Of a DNA stretch of 64,000 nucleotides, positions 44,139-52,708 are shown one piece after another (within the stretch, counting starts at the first letter, position 1; every line of letters begins with the position of its first letter). The translations under genes and the position numbers were made by a program. This DNA comes from Metabacillus mangrovi. GTDB lineage: Bacteria > Bacillota > Bacilli > Bacillales > Bacillaceae. The DNA lies in NCBI RefSeq assembly GCF_009711125.1, contig NZ_WMIB01000015.1:1-64000 (forward strand). Reading direction: 5' to 3'. Under the pieces are notes generated by a model. That model saw only the letters and a list, made by a program, of their open reading frames with translations. It was not told the origin of the DNA and did no database searches.

Positions 44139-44704
44139 GAAAGGCAATCAGCCTGATTCTAATTATGGCTGGATTGTCAATGGCATTCTTTCCTCAGGCT
44201 GCTTCCACATACAGCGATATGGAACAGCGGCACCTTCTTGATAAATGGAAAGAGCAGGAGTTCAAAGAAATGGATCTATGGGACGAGAGAGCTGAAGGAA
44301 AAAAAACAGAAGAAAATCTTCTTGGTCAGCTGACCATCCCTAAAATTGGTTTGGAAATGCCGATTGTAGAAGGTGCCACCGAAGCAAATCTACATTCGGC
44401 ATCTGCCCATATTACAGGTACTTCTCAAATCGGAAAGGTGGGCAATGCTGCCATAGCCGGCCATCGAAGCAGGCAGTTTGGGAGAAAATTTAACCGGCTC
44501 AATGAACTGGAAACCGGAGATGTGATACAGGTAGCCACAGCCGAAGGCACCTTTTCCTACCGGGTCACGAAAAAATGGATCGTCACTCCTGAACAGGTCC
44601 AAGTTCTGGACAAAGAAGGGTCAGTCCGGCTGCTTACCCTCGTAACCTGCCACCCAGTTGATCAGCCCACCAAAAGGCTGATTGTTAAAGCGGAGCAGCT
44701 GTGA
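44135..44704 (+). CDS. Class D-like sortase
   Basis: The 189-residue transpeptidase has an N-terminal membrane anchor (AISLILIMAGLSMAFFPQAA). Its catalytic His is in AGHRSR (H110), the Cys in TLVTCHP (C172) and the Arg in TKRLIV (R181), the full sortase triad. Size and the TLxTC form suit class D. It probably cleaves LPKTG of the upstream protein and attaches it to the cell wall. The genes are coupled (ATGA overlap), implying a dedicated pair. Confidence 0.9.
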   Translation: MRKAISLILIMAGLSMAFFPQAASTYSDMEQRHLLDKWKEQEFKEMDLWDERAEGKKTEENLLGQLTIPKIGLEMPIVEGATEANLHSASAHITGTSQIGKVGNAAIAGHRSRQFGRKFNRLNELETGDVIQVATAEGTFSYRVTKKWIVTPEQVQVLDKEGSVRLLTLVTCHPVDQPTKRLIVKAEQL

Positions 44705-44817
44705 GTTATTGCTTCATGAGATTACTTAATCGGAAACCTTAAATATTTATAAGCAAAAAGCTATGCTGATGAAATTCAACGCAGAGCTATTCTGATATAT
44801 ATGCTCTTAAATAAAAA

Positions 44818-44936
44818 TCACCCTTTTGTCCCGCCAGCAGTTAATCCAGCAACAAAGTACTTTTGCAAAAGGAAGAATAGAATCGAGATCGGAATAGCCA
44901 TTAATACAGAATAAGCTGCAAATTCTATAAAGCTAA
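44818..44936 (-). pseudogene. C-terminal remnant of a MalG-type sugar ABC permease
   Basis: The minus strand reads FIEFAAYSVLMAIPISILFF, LLQKYFVAGLTAGGTKG and a stop, the typical end of carbohydrate ABC permeases of the MalG group. The rest of the gene is absent, and the sequence jumps at about 44937 into the toxin-tip remnant. It marks a deletion or recombination junction. Confidence 0.8.
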
Positions 44937-44941
44937 GAAAA

Positions 44942-45310
44942 ATTTGGGTTCGAATAAGTATAGAAGAGTGACGTCTTCAGGGATTAAAATATAAATGTAC
45001 TTGAATAAAGATGGTTCGATAGCAGCTGCATAACCGCTATATAAAAAAATTAGGTAATAGAAAATATGAAATACCCTATAGATTTAGTGAAGAACCATTT
45101 GATGATTTAGGAATCGTTTTGCCAGAGGAAATTAGTCTTTTCTCAAATTTTATTGAAAATTAGCTACAGAAGATCAAGCAGATGAATGTATAGGATATCC
45201 TAATAAGGTACTAACAGGTGAATTAAGAGATTTTGAGATTGAATTAAATGCTACAAGCGTAGTTATAAAGGAACAACTTGCGCCAGTTGAAAATAGGTAT
45301 CGAATAGAGA
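44942..45310 (+). pseudogene. Decayed EndoU toxin tip plus immunity gene
   Basis: From 44942 the DNA aligns with the end of the EndoU tip (48420-48523) and from about 45066 with the immunity gene at 48543-48790. The copy has a stop (TAACCG for tyrosine TACCCG) near the toxin end, a lost base near 45160 and other changes that break both frames. It is an older duplicate of the orphan EndoU/immunity cassette that now stands 3.5 kb downstream. Confidence 0.85.
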
Positions 45311-45319
45311 CGGAGTCCG

Positions 45320-45409
45320 ATGATTGAGGATGTTATGGTGCATGCAGCGGCTGGAGTCTTCGGACTGGCTGTTTATCTATTGGTAAGCCGCTGTAAAAAA
45401 GCGATGTAA
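45320..45409 (+). CDS. 29-aa hydrophobic peptide
   Basis: ATG at 45320 follows CGGAG by 4-5 nt. The peptide reads MIEDVMVHAAAGVFGLAVYL followed by LVSRCKKAM, a single membrane helix with a basic end. A perfect terminator follows 20 bp after the stop. It adjoins the decayed immunity gene directly. It may be a real small membrane protein or the last exon-like scrap of a lost gene. No family was recognised. Confidence 0.4.
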   Translation: MIEDVMVHAAAGVFGLAVYLLVSRCKKAM

Positions 45410-45429
45410 GGTAATTCATGATTATAATA

Positions 45430-45468
45430 AAAGCCCGGCAAAGAGTGCATTCTCTGCCGGGCTTATTT
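45430..45468 (+). terminator. Intrinsic terminator
   Basis: AAGCCCGGCAAAGA and TCTCTGCCGGGCTT pair around TGCAT and are followed by ATTTGTGTTTTT. Confidence 0.8.
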
Positions 45469-45722
45469 GTGTTTTTATGGGACGAAGAAATCGCTGATCG
45501 CAAGAGTATAAGACCTAAATGGGGGGACACAAAGGAAGCTGTATGAGAACCTTCACCGGGCTTTATTCTTAGAGTGAAAAGTCCTGCATCAAAGTAACTT
45601 GAATAGATGATCTAGTATGATGGAATCTGTCGAAAGGAGAAGAAGAGGACTTTTGGGTGATAGAAAGAAGTTATGTATTATTTTACCATTGGAGTATCGA
45701 GCATTTGGAAAGGAGTGGTTTT

Positions 45723-46043
45723 TTGCCGGATATCATTGAAATGGAAGCAAGGGCTGCCCGTGCAGCCAAACAGATTGCAATTATGAAAAAAATCGAGTCC
45801 CTGCAAAAGTATCAGATGGATCTGGGAGATGGAATGGATGAACTCCGGAGAAACAAGCAAAATCTTAAAGCCGCTCACGAGACCTACCTCGGACAATGGA
45901 CAGGGAAAGGCGGAACGGCATACAAGGAGCTGGCAGAAGATCTCAATAGCCTGAACTTGCAAATGGAGTTCTCAGGATCGGAAACCATCGATGCCATCAA
46001 TCAGGAAATCAGCCGCCTCCAGCAGGAGCTAAACTCCCTATGA
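45723..46043 (+). CDS. DUF5082/YwqH-like type VII accessory protein
   Basis: The 106-residue helical protein has a WXG-like turn (GQWTGKGG, residues ~61-68) and coiled-coil ends, resembling YwqH/DUF5082 proteins that precede LXG toxins. The TTG at 45723 was chosen because AAAGGAG lies 7 nt upstream; the frame open from 45657 has no RBS. It overlaps the toxin gene by 4 nt. It is expected to bind the toxin N-terminus and help its secretion. Confidence 0.8.
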   Translation: MPDIIEMEARAARAAKQIAIMKKIESLQKYQMDLGDGMDELRRNKQNLKAAHETYLGQWTGKGGTAYKELAEDLNSLNLQMEFSGSETIDAINQEISRLQQELNSL

Positions 46044-47356
46044 CCGATATCCAAATCAAACCATCGGAGCTGCTGGAACTCGCCAAGAAAATTGGCGAGT
46101 CCATTCAAATGGCACAGGAAGGTCAAACCATGATCACCGGAGCCTCCTCCTACGCTACCACCGAGGCGATCGAAAATGCTAAAATGAAATTAGTGAAACA
46201 GCTTGAAACGTACCTGGAGACGATTGATCATGGGCATCAGAAGGTGTTTGTAGCGAGGGAGCTGATGCTCGGAACAGACAAAAATTACGCCGCCATTTAC
46301 GACGAAAATGAATGGAGCATACCGAAATCAATCAAAGACAACCCTATGGCTATCATTGAATGGAAAAGAAAGAATATTCATATGGAAAATGGCGTCTTGG
46401 TAAATCCTATGGGGTACAAAGATCCACCAAAACCAAATATGAAGGAATCAATGAATAAATTTGTAAAAGCAGAAAGAAAAAGAATTGCAAAAGTGGTCCC
46501 CAGAGCAAAACTCGTAAAGAAAAAGTTTGATTGGGGAGAGCATTTCAGACAATCTGCAGAAATGTCTTTGAACATGAACCCAACTACAATGGGATTACAA
46601 GATCAGGTAAAAATGCTGACCGGTTATGACCTTCTTACTTTCAAAAAAATATCAAATTCAGAAAGAAAGCAATCAACCTCAGCATGGGTAGACGGAATCC
46701 CCATTGTCTCAAACATTAAATCAGCAGTAGAACTCGACTCAGGCGTAAATCCCATTTCTGGAGAAAAACTCTCTGGTTTTGATAAAGCCGCAGCCGCCCT
46801 CACAATTGTAGGCGGAACCTTCACTCGGCCAATCAAACCCGGGATCAGAGCAGTTAAAACCATACCGAAACAATTTGTCCGGAAAGCGGATGATGTGGTG
46901 GGGAAGGTTGATGGGAAGACGGGGGCGTTTGAGGCTTTAAATAAGGGTACGGGAAATGTTCAAACTGGGGGCAGGGAACTTTCAATTGATGAATATCTAA
47001 AGCGGCTTGATAATGCAGAAGAAATGTATGAGTCCTTTAGAAAATCCAAAACTGATGTCCAATCTATTGCTAATAATACTGGAATGACTAAACAGAGAAT
47101 ACAAAGAATCAAGGAGCATCTATTTATCAATGAGCATATAAAAGAACATGGAATTGGACGATTTGAATCAGATTATCAAATTGCGCAAGCTTGGGATAGG
47201 CTTCAAAAAGGTACTTATAACAAGAATGATATTGATTTATTGAATCATGAACTTTTTGAATCAAAATTCGAAGGGATATTCAAAACGGATTACAGGTCTG
47301 CACATGATAAAACAGTTGAATCTGGGCGTCCTTGGTATCCACCAGAGGAGGAGTAA
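46040..47356 (+). CDS. Polymorphic toxin with PT-TG pretoxin domain (type VII)
   Basis: The 438-residue protein has a helical N-terminal ~100-residue secretion region. A linker with EWKRKNIHMENGVLVNPMG follows, then a PT-TG-type pretoxin segment at ~210-275 (AWVDGIPIVSNIKSAVELDSG, ending in SGFDKAAAALTIVGG). A distinct ~130-residue C-terminal tip contains a helix-turn-helix-like stretch (TGMTKQRIQRIKEHLF) and LLNHELFESKFEG...YRSAHDKTVESGRPW. The conserved His/Glu suggest an enzyme, but I cannot name its activity. An immunity candidate follows 2 nt after the stop. The pretoxin DNA recurs at 47888. Confidence 0.82.
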   Translation: MTDIQIKPSELLELAKKIGESIQMAQEGQTMITGASSYATTEAIENAKMKLVKQLETYLETIDHGHQKVFVARELMLGTDKNYAAIYDENEWSIPKSIKDNPMAIIEWKRKNIHMENGVLVNPMGYKDPPKPNMKESMNKFVKAERKRIAKVVPRAKLVKKKFDWGEHFRQSAEMSLNMNPTTMGLQDQVKMLTGYDLLTFKKISNSERKQSTSAWVDGIPIVSNIKSAVELDSGVNPISGEKLSGFDKAAAALTIVGGTFTRPIKPGIRAVKTIPKQFVRKADDVVGKVDGKTGAFEALNKGTGNVQTGGRELSIDEYLKRLDNAEEMYESFRKSKTDVQSIANNTGMTKQRIQRIKEHLFINEHIKEHGIGRFESDYQIAQAWDRLQKGTYNKNDIDLLNHELFESKFEGIFKTDYRSAHDKTVESGRPWYPPEEE

Positions 47357-47358
47357 AA

Positions 47359-47610
47359 TTGGCTTCGTATGTATTATTATTAAAGGAATATGAAGATGAT
47401 GATACTGTAGTTTATAAATTTGGACCTAATGAAGAGATTATGGGTAAAATTGAGTTGAATAAAACAACCAGGAAGTTTACAGAGTTAGAAAGTTTACCGA
47501 ATCAAAATTTTCCCACTAAGTTTTATTTTGATCGAGCTGCTCAAAGATTGGCAGTTTGCCTAGTAAGAGAAGATGGTATATTTCCGGCAAAAACAGCTTT
47601 TGAATCATAG
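47359..47610 (+). CDS. Candidate immunity protein to the PT-TG toxin
   Basis: The 83-residue protein starts at TTG 47359, preceded by GAGGAGGAG, and lies 2 nt after the toxin stop. It is a small acidic protein with alternating beta-like segments (SYVLLLKEYEDDDTVVYKFG). Position and size are those of immunity proteins in polymorphic toxin loci. The family was not recognised. A terminator follows. Confidence 0.7.
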   Translation: MASYVLLLKEYEDDDTVVYKFGPNEEIMGKIELNKTTRKFTELESLPNQNFPTKFYFDRAAQRLAVCLVREDGIFPAKTAFES

Positions 47611-47621
47611 TAGCAACAAAT

Positions 47622-47660
47622 AAAACCTTGAAGGGGAGAGGAGCCTTTCAAGGTTTTTTA
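47622..47660 (+). terminator. Terminator after toxin-immunity pair
   Basis: AAAACCTTGAAGG and CCTTTCAAGGTTTT pair around a GGAGAGGAG loop and a T-run follows. Confidence 0.85.
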
Positions 47661-48058
47661 ATTAACTTATGTAAGAATATTAGCACTCCAGATACTCCAA
47701 CGGGACAGCACAGAGTATTTTTTAATCTGAACAATCCTAGTAGACATTCGCAATTTCCATATCATAAAAAATAAAGGGGATAAGGAAGTATGTATAAACC
47801 TTGTCTCAGAATTAAGTGCAGGTTCATTAAATTTTCTAAGCGGACATTATGTTGCTTGACGTTTAAAATCTATCAGTATTGGTGTAGGGTGAACGTCCCA
47901 TTTTCTCGAACATTACATCAGCAGTAGAACTCGATTCAGGCATAAATACCATTTCTAGAGAAAAACTCTCTGGTTTTGATAAAGCCGCAGCTGCCCTCAC
48001 ACTTGTAGGCGGAACCTTCACTCGGCCAATTAAACCCGGGATTAAAGCAGTTAAAACC

Positions 48059-48523
48059 TTGCCGAAACAATTTGTCCGGAAAGCGGATGATGTGGTGGGG
48101 ACGGTGGATGGGAAGACGGGGACGTTTACCCTTTCTAATAAGGAATCCGCTAAGTATAATACTAATTCAATGAAACACATATACCACGGGGAAATTAATA
48201 AACGTGGGAAAGCAGTTGGATATCATCATGAGAGTATGATGGGGGGCAGAGTTATTCCAGGATCCGAAAAATTGCCCGATAAAAATGGTGTATATATGGC
48301 TGAAGTTGAAATCGATGGTGTTAGAAAAGTCGCTGATTCAAGTTTCTTTCCTAAGGAATGGAACCGTGTAAAAGTATTGAAATCTATTGAACAAGCCTAC
48401 AAAACTAAGCAAAAGTTGGGTTCTAATAAGTATAGAGGAGTGACTTCTTCAGGGGTTAAAATAGAAATGTACTTAAATAAAGATGGTTCAATAGCAACTG
48501 CATACCCGCTATACAAAAAATAA
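48059..48523 (+). CDS. Orphan EndoU nuclease toxin tip (truncated toxin gene)
   Basis: The 154-residue frame carries a bacterial EndoU RNase domain: HIYHGEINKRGKAVGYHHES, SSFFPKEWNRVKVLKSI and YRGVTSSGVKIEMYLNKDGS. The two histidines and the C-terminal Ser/Tyr region of the family are present. Homology to the pretoxin DNA of the upstream toxin (46683-46930) begins already at about 47888 and runs into this frame, but the N-terminal secretion half is absent. It is therefore a silent cassette rather than a complete effector, unless it recombines with the upstream gene. The formal TTG start has no RBS. Its immunity gene follows. Confidence 0.8.
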   Translation: MPKQFVRKADDVVGTVDGKTGTFTLSNKESAKYNTNSMKHIYHGEINKRGKAVGYHHESMMGGRVIPGSEKLPDKNGVYMAEVEIDGVRKVADSSFFPKEWNRVKVLKSIEQAYKTKQKLGSNKYRGVTSSGVKIEMYLNKDGSIATAYPLYKK

Positions 48524-48542
48524 AAATTAGGTGATAGAAGAT

Positions 48543-48878
48543 ATGAAATACCCCTATGAATTTGTAAAAGATCCATTTGGTGATTTAGGAATCGTTTTGC
48601 CAGAGGAAATTAGTCTTTTCTCAGATTTTATTGAAAATGTAGCTACAGAAGATCAAGCAGATGAATATATAGGATATGCTAATAAGGTATTAACAGGTGA
48701 TTTGGAAGATTTTGAAATTGAATTAAATGCTACAAGTATAGTTATAAAGGAAAATTTTTCAACAGTTAAAAATAGTTATCGAATAGAGGAGCCGTATATA
48801 AACCAAATAGAAACTGATCAATTTATAGAGTTATTATTAATATGGAAAGAAAAGATACCGGAAACATTTAAAGGATAA
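48543..48878 (+). CDS. Immunity protein for the EndoU tip
   Basis: The 111-residue acidic protein starts at ATG 48543, with TTAGGTGATAG about 7 nt upstream, and lies 19 nt after the EndoU tip. It begins MKYPYEFVKDPFGDLGIVLP and has one compact alpha/beta domain. A broken copy at 45066-45310 is linked to a broken EndoU tip, which supports the toxin-immunity pairing. The domain family was not recognised. Confidence 0.75.
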   Translation: MKYPYEFVKDPFGDLGIVLPEEISLFSDFIENVATEDQADEYIGYANKVLTGDLEDFEIELNATSIVIKENFSTVKNSYRIEEPYINQIETDQFIELLLIWKEKIPETFKG

Positions 48879-48980
48879 TGTAATTAAGGTTGAAAGGAGT
48901 GGCTCTTCTGCTTTTAACGATAGAGAGGATGCTGAGAAAGTACCCAGTAAAGTCTTGAATAATAGAGAACGAAAAAGTGA

Positions 48981-49025
48981 TTGAAGCATCGGGACGGTTC
49001 GGACGGTTCTAGTGCTTCTTTTTTT
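48981..49025 (+). terminator. GAAGCA...TGCTTC-type terminator
   Basis: GAAGCA and TGCTTC enclose a loop containing a tandem GGACGGTTC, and a T-run follows. The loop repeat (GGGACGGTTCGGACGGTTC) differs from other copies by one duplicated 9-mer. Confidence 0.7.
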
Positions 49026-49164
49026 AGTTTATTAAGCAATTATAGCGTCTACTTGCTAATAAGAGCTGTGAGCTGTTATTAGTAAGTAGACTATTACAGA
49101 AAGAATAAGCCACTTGTGGTGAACAGGGTGAACAGATGAACAATAAGCCTCCTCTTATAATTCC

Positions 49165-49730
49165 GCCATCGAGCAAAATCCAATGGCTGTGGCAGAGTGG
49201 AAGCGGAAAAATATATACATGGAGAACGGTGTGCTAGTCAATGCGATGGGCCACAAAGAAACAGAATCAGTAAGGGTAATTGATGAATACAGTGAGTGGA
49301 ATGGAACCTACAAGCGCTTTGAGAACGGTCAAATCTATTATGTAGAAGGAAAGCGATTAGTAAGCAGCATCCCACCAAACCGTGTTGGCGGAGTAAAATC
49401 GGTTTATGATCAAGATCAATGGGGCCAGGGGGTTTCGGATGTCGTAGACTTTATCCCAATTCTGGGAAATGCGAAAAGTGGGATTGAAGGGATAACCGGT
49501 CATAACGCAGTTACTTTTGAAAAACTGAGTGGGATCGATCAGGGCTTGGCTGCAGCAGGGATTGTTGGCGGGCTGATATTGAAGGTTGGGAAGAAGGTTG
49601 TTAAGGGGATTGGTAGTCTCTCTCGGAATCAAAGGGTGGTGCTAACCCATTTGAATATGATTTTAAGAAAGGAAGATACTCTAATATTTATGGTCCGAAT
49701 GGGGATCATCACATTTACTACAATAGATAA
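49165..49730 (+). pseudogene. Truncated PT-TG toxin cassette with frameshifted tip
   Basis: The segment begins inside a toxin homologous to the one at 46040 (NPMAVAEWKRKNIYMENGVLVN) and continues to a pretoxin domain (WGQGVSDVVDFIPILGNAKSGI, ending LAAAGIVGG). The N-terminal ~90 residues are missing. After about 49640 the toxin tip continues in another frame (SKGGANPFEYDFKKGRYSNI, YGPNGDHHIYYNR, stop at 49730). The original frame instead runs on into the immunity gene, so a gene caller reports an artificial fusion spanning 49183-50223. The tip activity is unknown. Confidence 0.78.
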
Positions 49731-49743
49731 AGAGGGAATAAAG

Positions 49744-50223
49744 ATGCCATATCAAAATGAAAAGATACAAAAAAAAATAGCATTAATGAATGCTAAAAAA
49801 ACAGTAAATCAATTATCTTATTTAGAGCTTATTGATTTTGAAGAATATGATTCTATGTGGTTGGAGTTAATCGAGCTACCATTAAAACAATTTCGCAGAT
49901 TAAATTCTGAACCAACATTTTCTAAGCCTGTTGAAGGTAGTATTGGTGACATATCCTGGTTTGAAAACTCTTTGAAATTTTTAAAGGGAAAAAAAGAGTG
50001 GTTTATTCTAGTGCCGAATTCTCAATTTCCCGTATGGGCTAACGTTAAAGTGTTGGATAGTACAAATGCAATTGCAGAACTTTGGGAGACATCAGAAAAT
50101 CGTGATATCATATTAGCTGATAAATCCACGGGAAGTATTGCCCAAATTTTTTTAGAAGAAAAAAATTATGAGATTCATTTTGGGAAATGTGATGTGACAA
50201 ACATAGACACCAAAAATATTTAA
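49744..50223 (+). CDS. Orphan immunity protein, 159 aa
   Basis: ATG at 49744 follows AGAGGGAATA with good spacing and begins 13 nt after the tip stop. The product begins MPYQNEKIQKKIALMNAKKT and is an acidic soluble protein with SIGDISWFENSLKFLKGKKE in the middle. Its place after a toxin tip identifies it as the cognate immunity protein. A longer in-frame reading from 49183 is an artefact of the toxin frameshift. Family not recognised. Confidence 0.7.
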   Translation: MPYQNEKIQKKIALMNAKKTVNQLSYLELIDFEEYDSMWLELIELPLKQFRRLNSEPTFSKPVEGSIGDISWFENSLKFLKGKKEWFILVPNSQFPVWANVKVLDSTNAIAELWETSENRDIILADKSTGSIAQIFLEEKNYEIHFGKCDVTNIDTKNI

Positions 50224-50341
50224 ATTACCTTTACAAATTACTACCTTAATTGGCTTATTGCCATTCAAGGTTTTTTGAAAAATTACCTGCTGGAGGATAT
50301 TTATTATATGAGCATGTCAGAAAAATTTTAGGAGGTGTAAG

Positions 50342-50917
50342 ATGTCCATCACTAAAGAAAACAAAATGATTGCTAAATCTGCTTTAGAAGCATTCGGTGG
50401 GAAACCTAGCGTATCTAGATATTGGGATGAAAATAACGATAGTAATATTGATTTGTTATCAGTTTTAAATAAACCTTTTGATGGAGTTACATCAATTTCC
50501 ACTATTGGTTTATCTGAATATCCAATCGAATATTCAATTGATGAAAAACCACTGCGAATAGAAATTGCAGGAGCTTGTGGCTCGGAATTCGAGTATTTTG
50601 CAAATGTTTTATCTGCATGTGCTTTCAATATAATAAATACAAAGATGCATGTTTCACATGGTGAAGTATTTAAAGACGTTATAAAAATGTATGATTCAGA
50701 AAGCGAGATGAAGCATGTATTATTTACATCACCTTTCATATGGGAAAATCTAGATAACATAGATTTTCCAGATAAAAAAGTTACATGGTTACTGGCAGTT
50801 CCAATATCAACAGAAGAGTTGTTATTTGCTAAAAAAGAAGGAACGGAAGCTTTGGAGGATTTGTTTGAAAAAGAAGACATAGATATATTTAATCTAAATA
50901 GACAATCAGTTCTTTAA
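50342..50917 (+). CDS. SUFU-family orphan immunity protein
   Basis: The 191-residue protein resembles the suppressor-of-fused domain family, which serves as immunity protein in polymorphic toxin systems. Segments LSEYPIEYSIDEKPLRIEIAG, FANVLSACAFNI, HGEVFKDVI and FTSPFIWENL with a C-terminal WLLAVPISTEELLFAKKEG are typical. ATG at 50342 follows AGGAGGTG. No toxin tip precedes it, so it is an orphan that could protect against a neighbour's toxin. Confidence 0.82.
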   Translation: MSITKENKMIAKSALEAFGGKPSVSRYWDENNDSNIDLLSVLNKPFDGVTSISTIGLSEYPIEYSIDEKPLRIEIAGACGSEFEYFANVLSACAFNIINTKMHVSHGEVFKDVIKMYDSESEMKHVLFTSPFIWENLDNIDFPDKKVTWLLAVPISTEELLFAKKEGTEALEDLFEKEDIDIFNLNRQSVL

Positions 50918-50957
50918 CTGAAATTTTATCCATAATAAGTCGTTAATAAAAAGGACA

Positions 50958-50999
50958 AAGAAGCAACGGGATGGTTCTCGTGCTTCTTTACCTTTTTTA
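50958..50999 (+). terminator. GAAGCA...TGCTTC-type terminator
   Basis: AAGAAGCA and TGCTTCTT enclose ACGGGATGGTTCTCG and are followed by CCTTTTTT. Confidence 0.75.
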
Positions 51000-51097
51000 A
51001 AAGAATAGTATTAAGAATAATAAAAGAGTTGAATTGTTCATGAGAGTTTACTGTTGGCAATACTTATTACAGCCGTTCCCCCATTAAAATCCCCAAC

Positions 51098-51125
51098 TTA
51101 ACACCCCCTTAATATCACCTTCACA
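51098..51125 (+). promoter_or_regulatory. PhoP box upstream of the 5'-nucleotidase
   Basis: TTAACA (51098), TTAATA (51109) and TTCACA (51120) are spaced by exactly 5 nt, the PhoP direct-repeat pattern. Phosphate starvation control of the gene is therefore likely. A dyad lies between the box and the RBS. Confidence 0.75.
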
Positions 51126-51182
51126 CCTCCCATGTACATTTAATGGGAACGATCCTATTAAATATAATAAAGGAGAGTGTTT

Positions 51183-52700
51183 ATGAACCGCTTTTTTCTT
51201 ACCCTGATGAGTATTTTAGTGTGTATAGGCTCTTTGCTGCCGAGTTATATGGCCGCGGAAGCCAAGGGGAAACCACGCACAGCAACGGTGCTTTACTTTA
51301 ACGATGCTCATGAAATTAGTCCGGTTGTGAATGATTTTGGAGATCGGGGCGGCGTTGCCAGGCTTAAGACTGCTATTGATCGAGTTAAAGATGAGAATAA
51401 ACATACGGCCGTGGCGTTTGGTGGAGACTTGGGCGGAGGTACCCTGTTTGGAGCTGTGTACCAGGGGTTTCCTATGGTAGAAGCCTTTAATAAAATTGGT
51501 GTTGATGTGGCTAACTTCGGTCAGCATGATTTCGATTTTGGGTCAGAAGTTACGAAAGAACTGGTCGAGAAATCCAATTTTAAGTGGATGTCTTCTAACC
51601 TTACAGATGTTGAGGGAAAACCGTTTGCCGATGTTCCCACCTACAAGATTATCAACAAAAAGGGAATCAAAATTGGCGTGATTAGTCTTACGGATGATAT
51701 GAGTACGACGTCTTTAGATGGCCAGGTCGTCCAGCAGGATCTGATACAGTCGGCTAAAGATGCAGTTGAGAAAGTCAAGAGAACAAAAAAGGTAGACGCG
51801 ATTATTGCGTTGACCCAGGAATCGCTAAAAAAAGACGAACAACTATTAGCAGCAGTCCCTGGAATCGATATGGTGTTTACAGAAGAACAAGCGGAGGACC
51901 GATCTTTTATCCATGAATACGAAGATAACCGCTACATAGCTGCACCGGAAGGAAACCTCGGCTCGATGATCCGGTTGGATATTAGTAAAGAAGGAAAAGA
52001 CACCAAGCTGAAGCCGTCCGTAATCGAGGTCGATCACACAGTTCCTGAAGATCCGGAACTAAAAAAGCTCGCAGATTATTATCAAAATAAGCTGGAGGAA
52101 GAGCTCGGTAACCCAATCGCCACATTGGAGACCCCTCTCAATTATGGTGACAACCACGAAACGAGAGTTCAGGAAACGAATATTGGGAATTTCGTAGCCG
52201 ACAGCTATCGCTCATTTTACAACGCAGACATCGGCATGATGAACGGCGGCGGAATCCGGACCAGCGTCCCATCCGGGGAATTCACCCTGCGTGACGCCTA
52301 CGCCATTCTTCCTTTTCAAAACAAAGTTATCCTTGCAGACGTAAAAGGAGAAACCATCAAAGCCGCACTTGAAAACGGAGTATCAAGAGTCGAAAGCTTA
52401 GGCGGAGGATTCATGCAAGTCTCAGGCATGAACTACTCTTATAATCCTGCCAAACCAGTTGGATCCAGGGTAGAAGACATTACAGTCAACAACCAACCAC
52501 TGGATATGCAAAAAACATACAAAACAGCCATGCTGAATTATGTCTTTAACGGTGGAGACGGATACAGCATGTTCAAGAACAGCACACTCCACGTTGACGA
52601 AGCAAACGCCCGAACAGATGCGGAAGTGTTAATCGAGTACGCGAAAGAGTTAGAGGTAATTGATGTGGGGGTAGAGGGAAGGATTAGTGTGTTGAAATAG
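51183..52700 (+). CDS. Secreted 5'-nucleotidase/metallophosphatase (UshA family)
   Basis: The 505-residue exported enzyme has a signal peptide (ends YMAAEAKG). The N-terminal metallophosphatase domain carries YFNDAHE, AFGGDLGGG and FGQHDFDFG, where the usual GNHE is GQHD. The C-terminal 5'-nucleotidase domain carries NIGNFVADSYRS, MMNGGGIRTSVPSG, LPFQNKVI and NYVFNGGDGYSMF. It releases phosphate from nucleotides outside the cell. ATG at 51183 follows AAAGGAG by 7 nt. A PhoP box stands upstream and a terminator follows. A dead copy of its 5' end is at 29030. Confidence 0.92.
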   Translation: MNRFFLTLMSILVCIGSLLPSYMAAEAKGKPRTATVLYFNDAHEISPVVNDFGDRGGVARLKTAIDRVKDENKHTAVAFGGDLGGGTLFGAVYQGFPMVEAFNKIGVDVANFGQHDFDFGSEVTKELVEKSNFKWMSSNLTDVEGKPFADVPTYKIINKKGIKIGVISLTDDMSTTSLDGQVVQQDLIQSAKDAVEKVKRTKKVDAIIALTQESLKKDEQLLAAVPGIDMVFTEEQAEDRSFIHEYEDNRYIAAPEGNLGSMIRLDISKEGKDTKLKPSVIEVDHTVPEDPELKKLADYYQNKLEEELGNPIATLETPLNYGDNHETRVQETNIGNFVADSYRSFYNADIGMMNGGGIRTSVPSGEFTLRDAYAILPFQNKVILADVKGETIKAALENGVSRVESLGGGFMQVSGMNYSYNPAKPVGSRVEDITVNNQPLDMQKTYKTAMLNYVFNGGDGYSMFKNSTLHVDEANARTDAEVLIEYAKELEVIDVGVEGRISVLK

Positions 52701-52708
52701 GAGTAAAG

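Noticed and set aside
50317-50880. 187-codon minus-strand frame
   Set aside because: Exact antisense of the SUFU-family gene, which has an RBS and family similarity.
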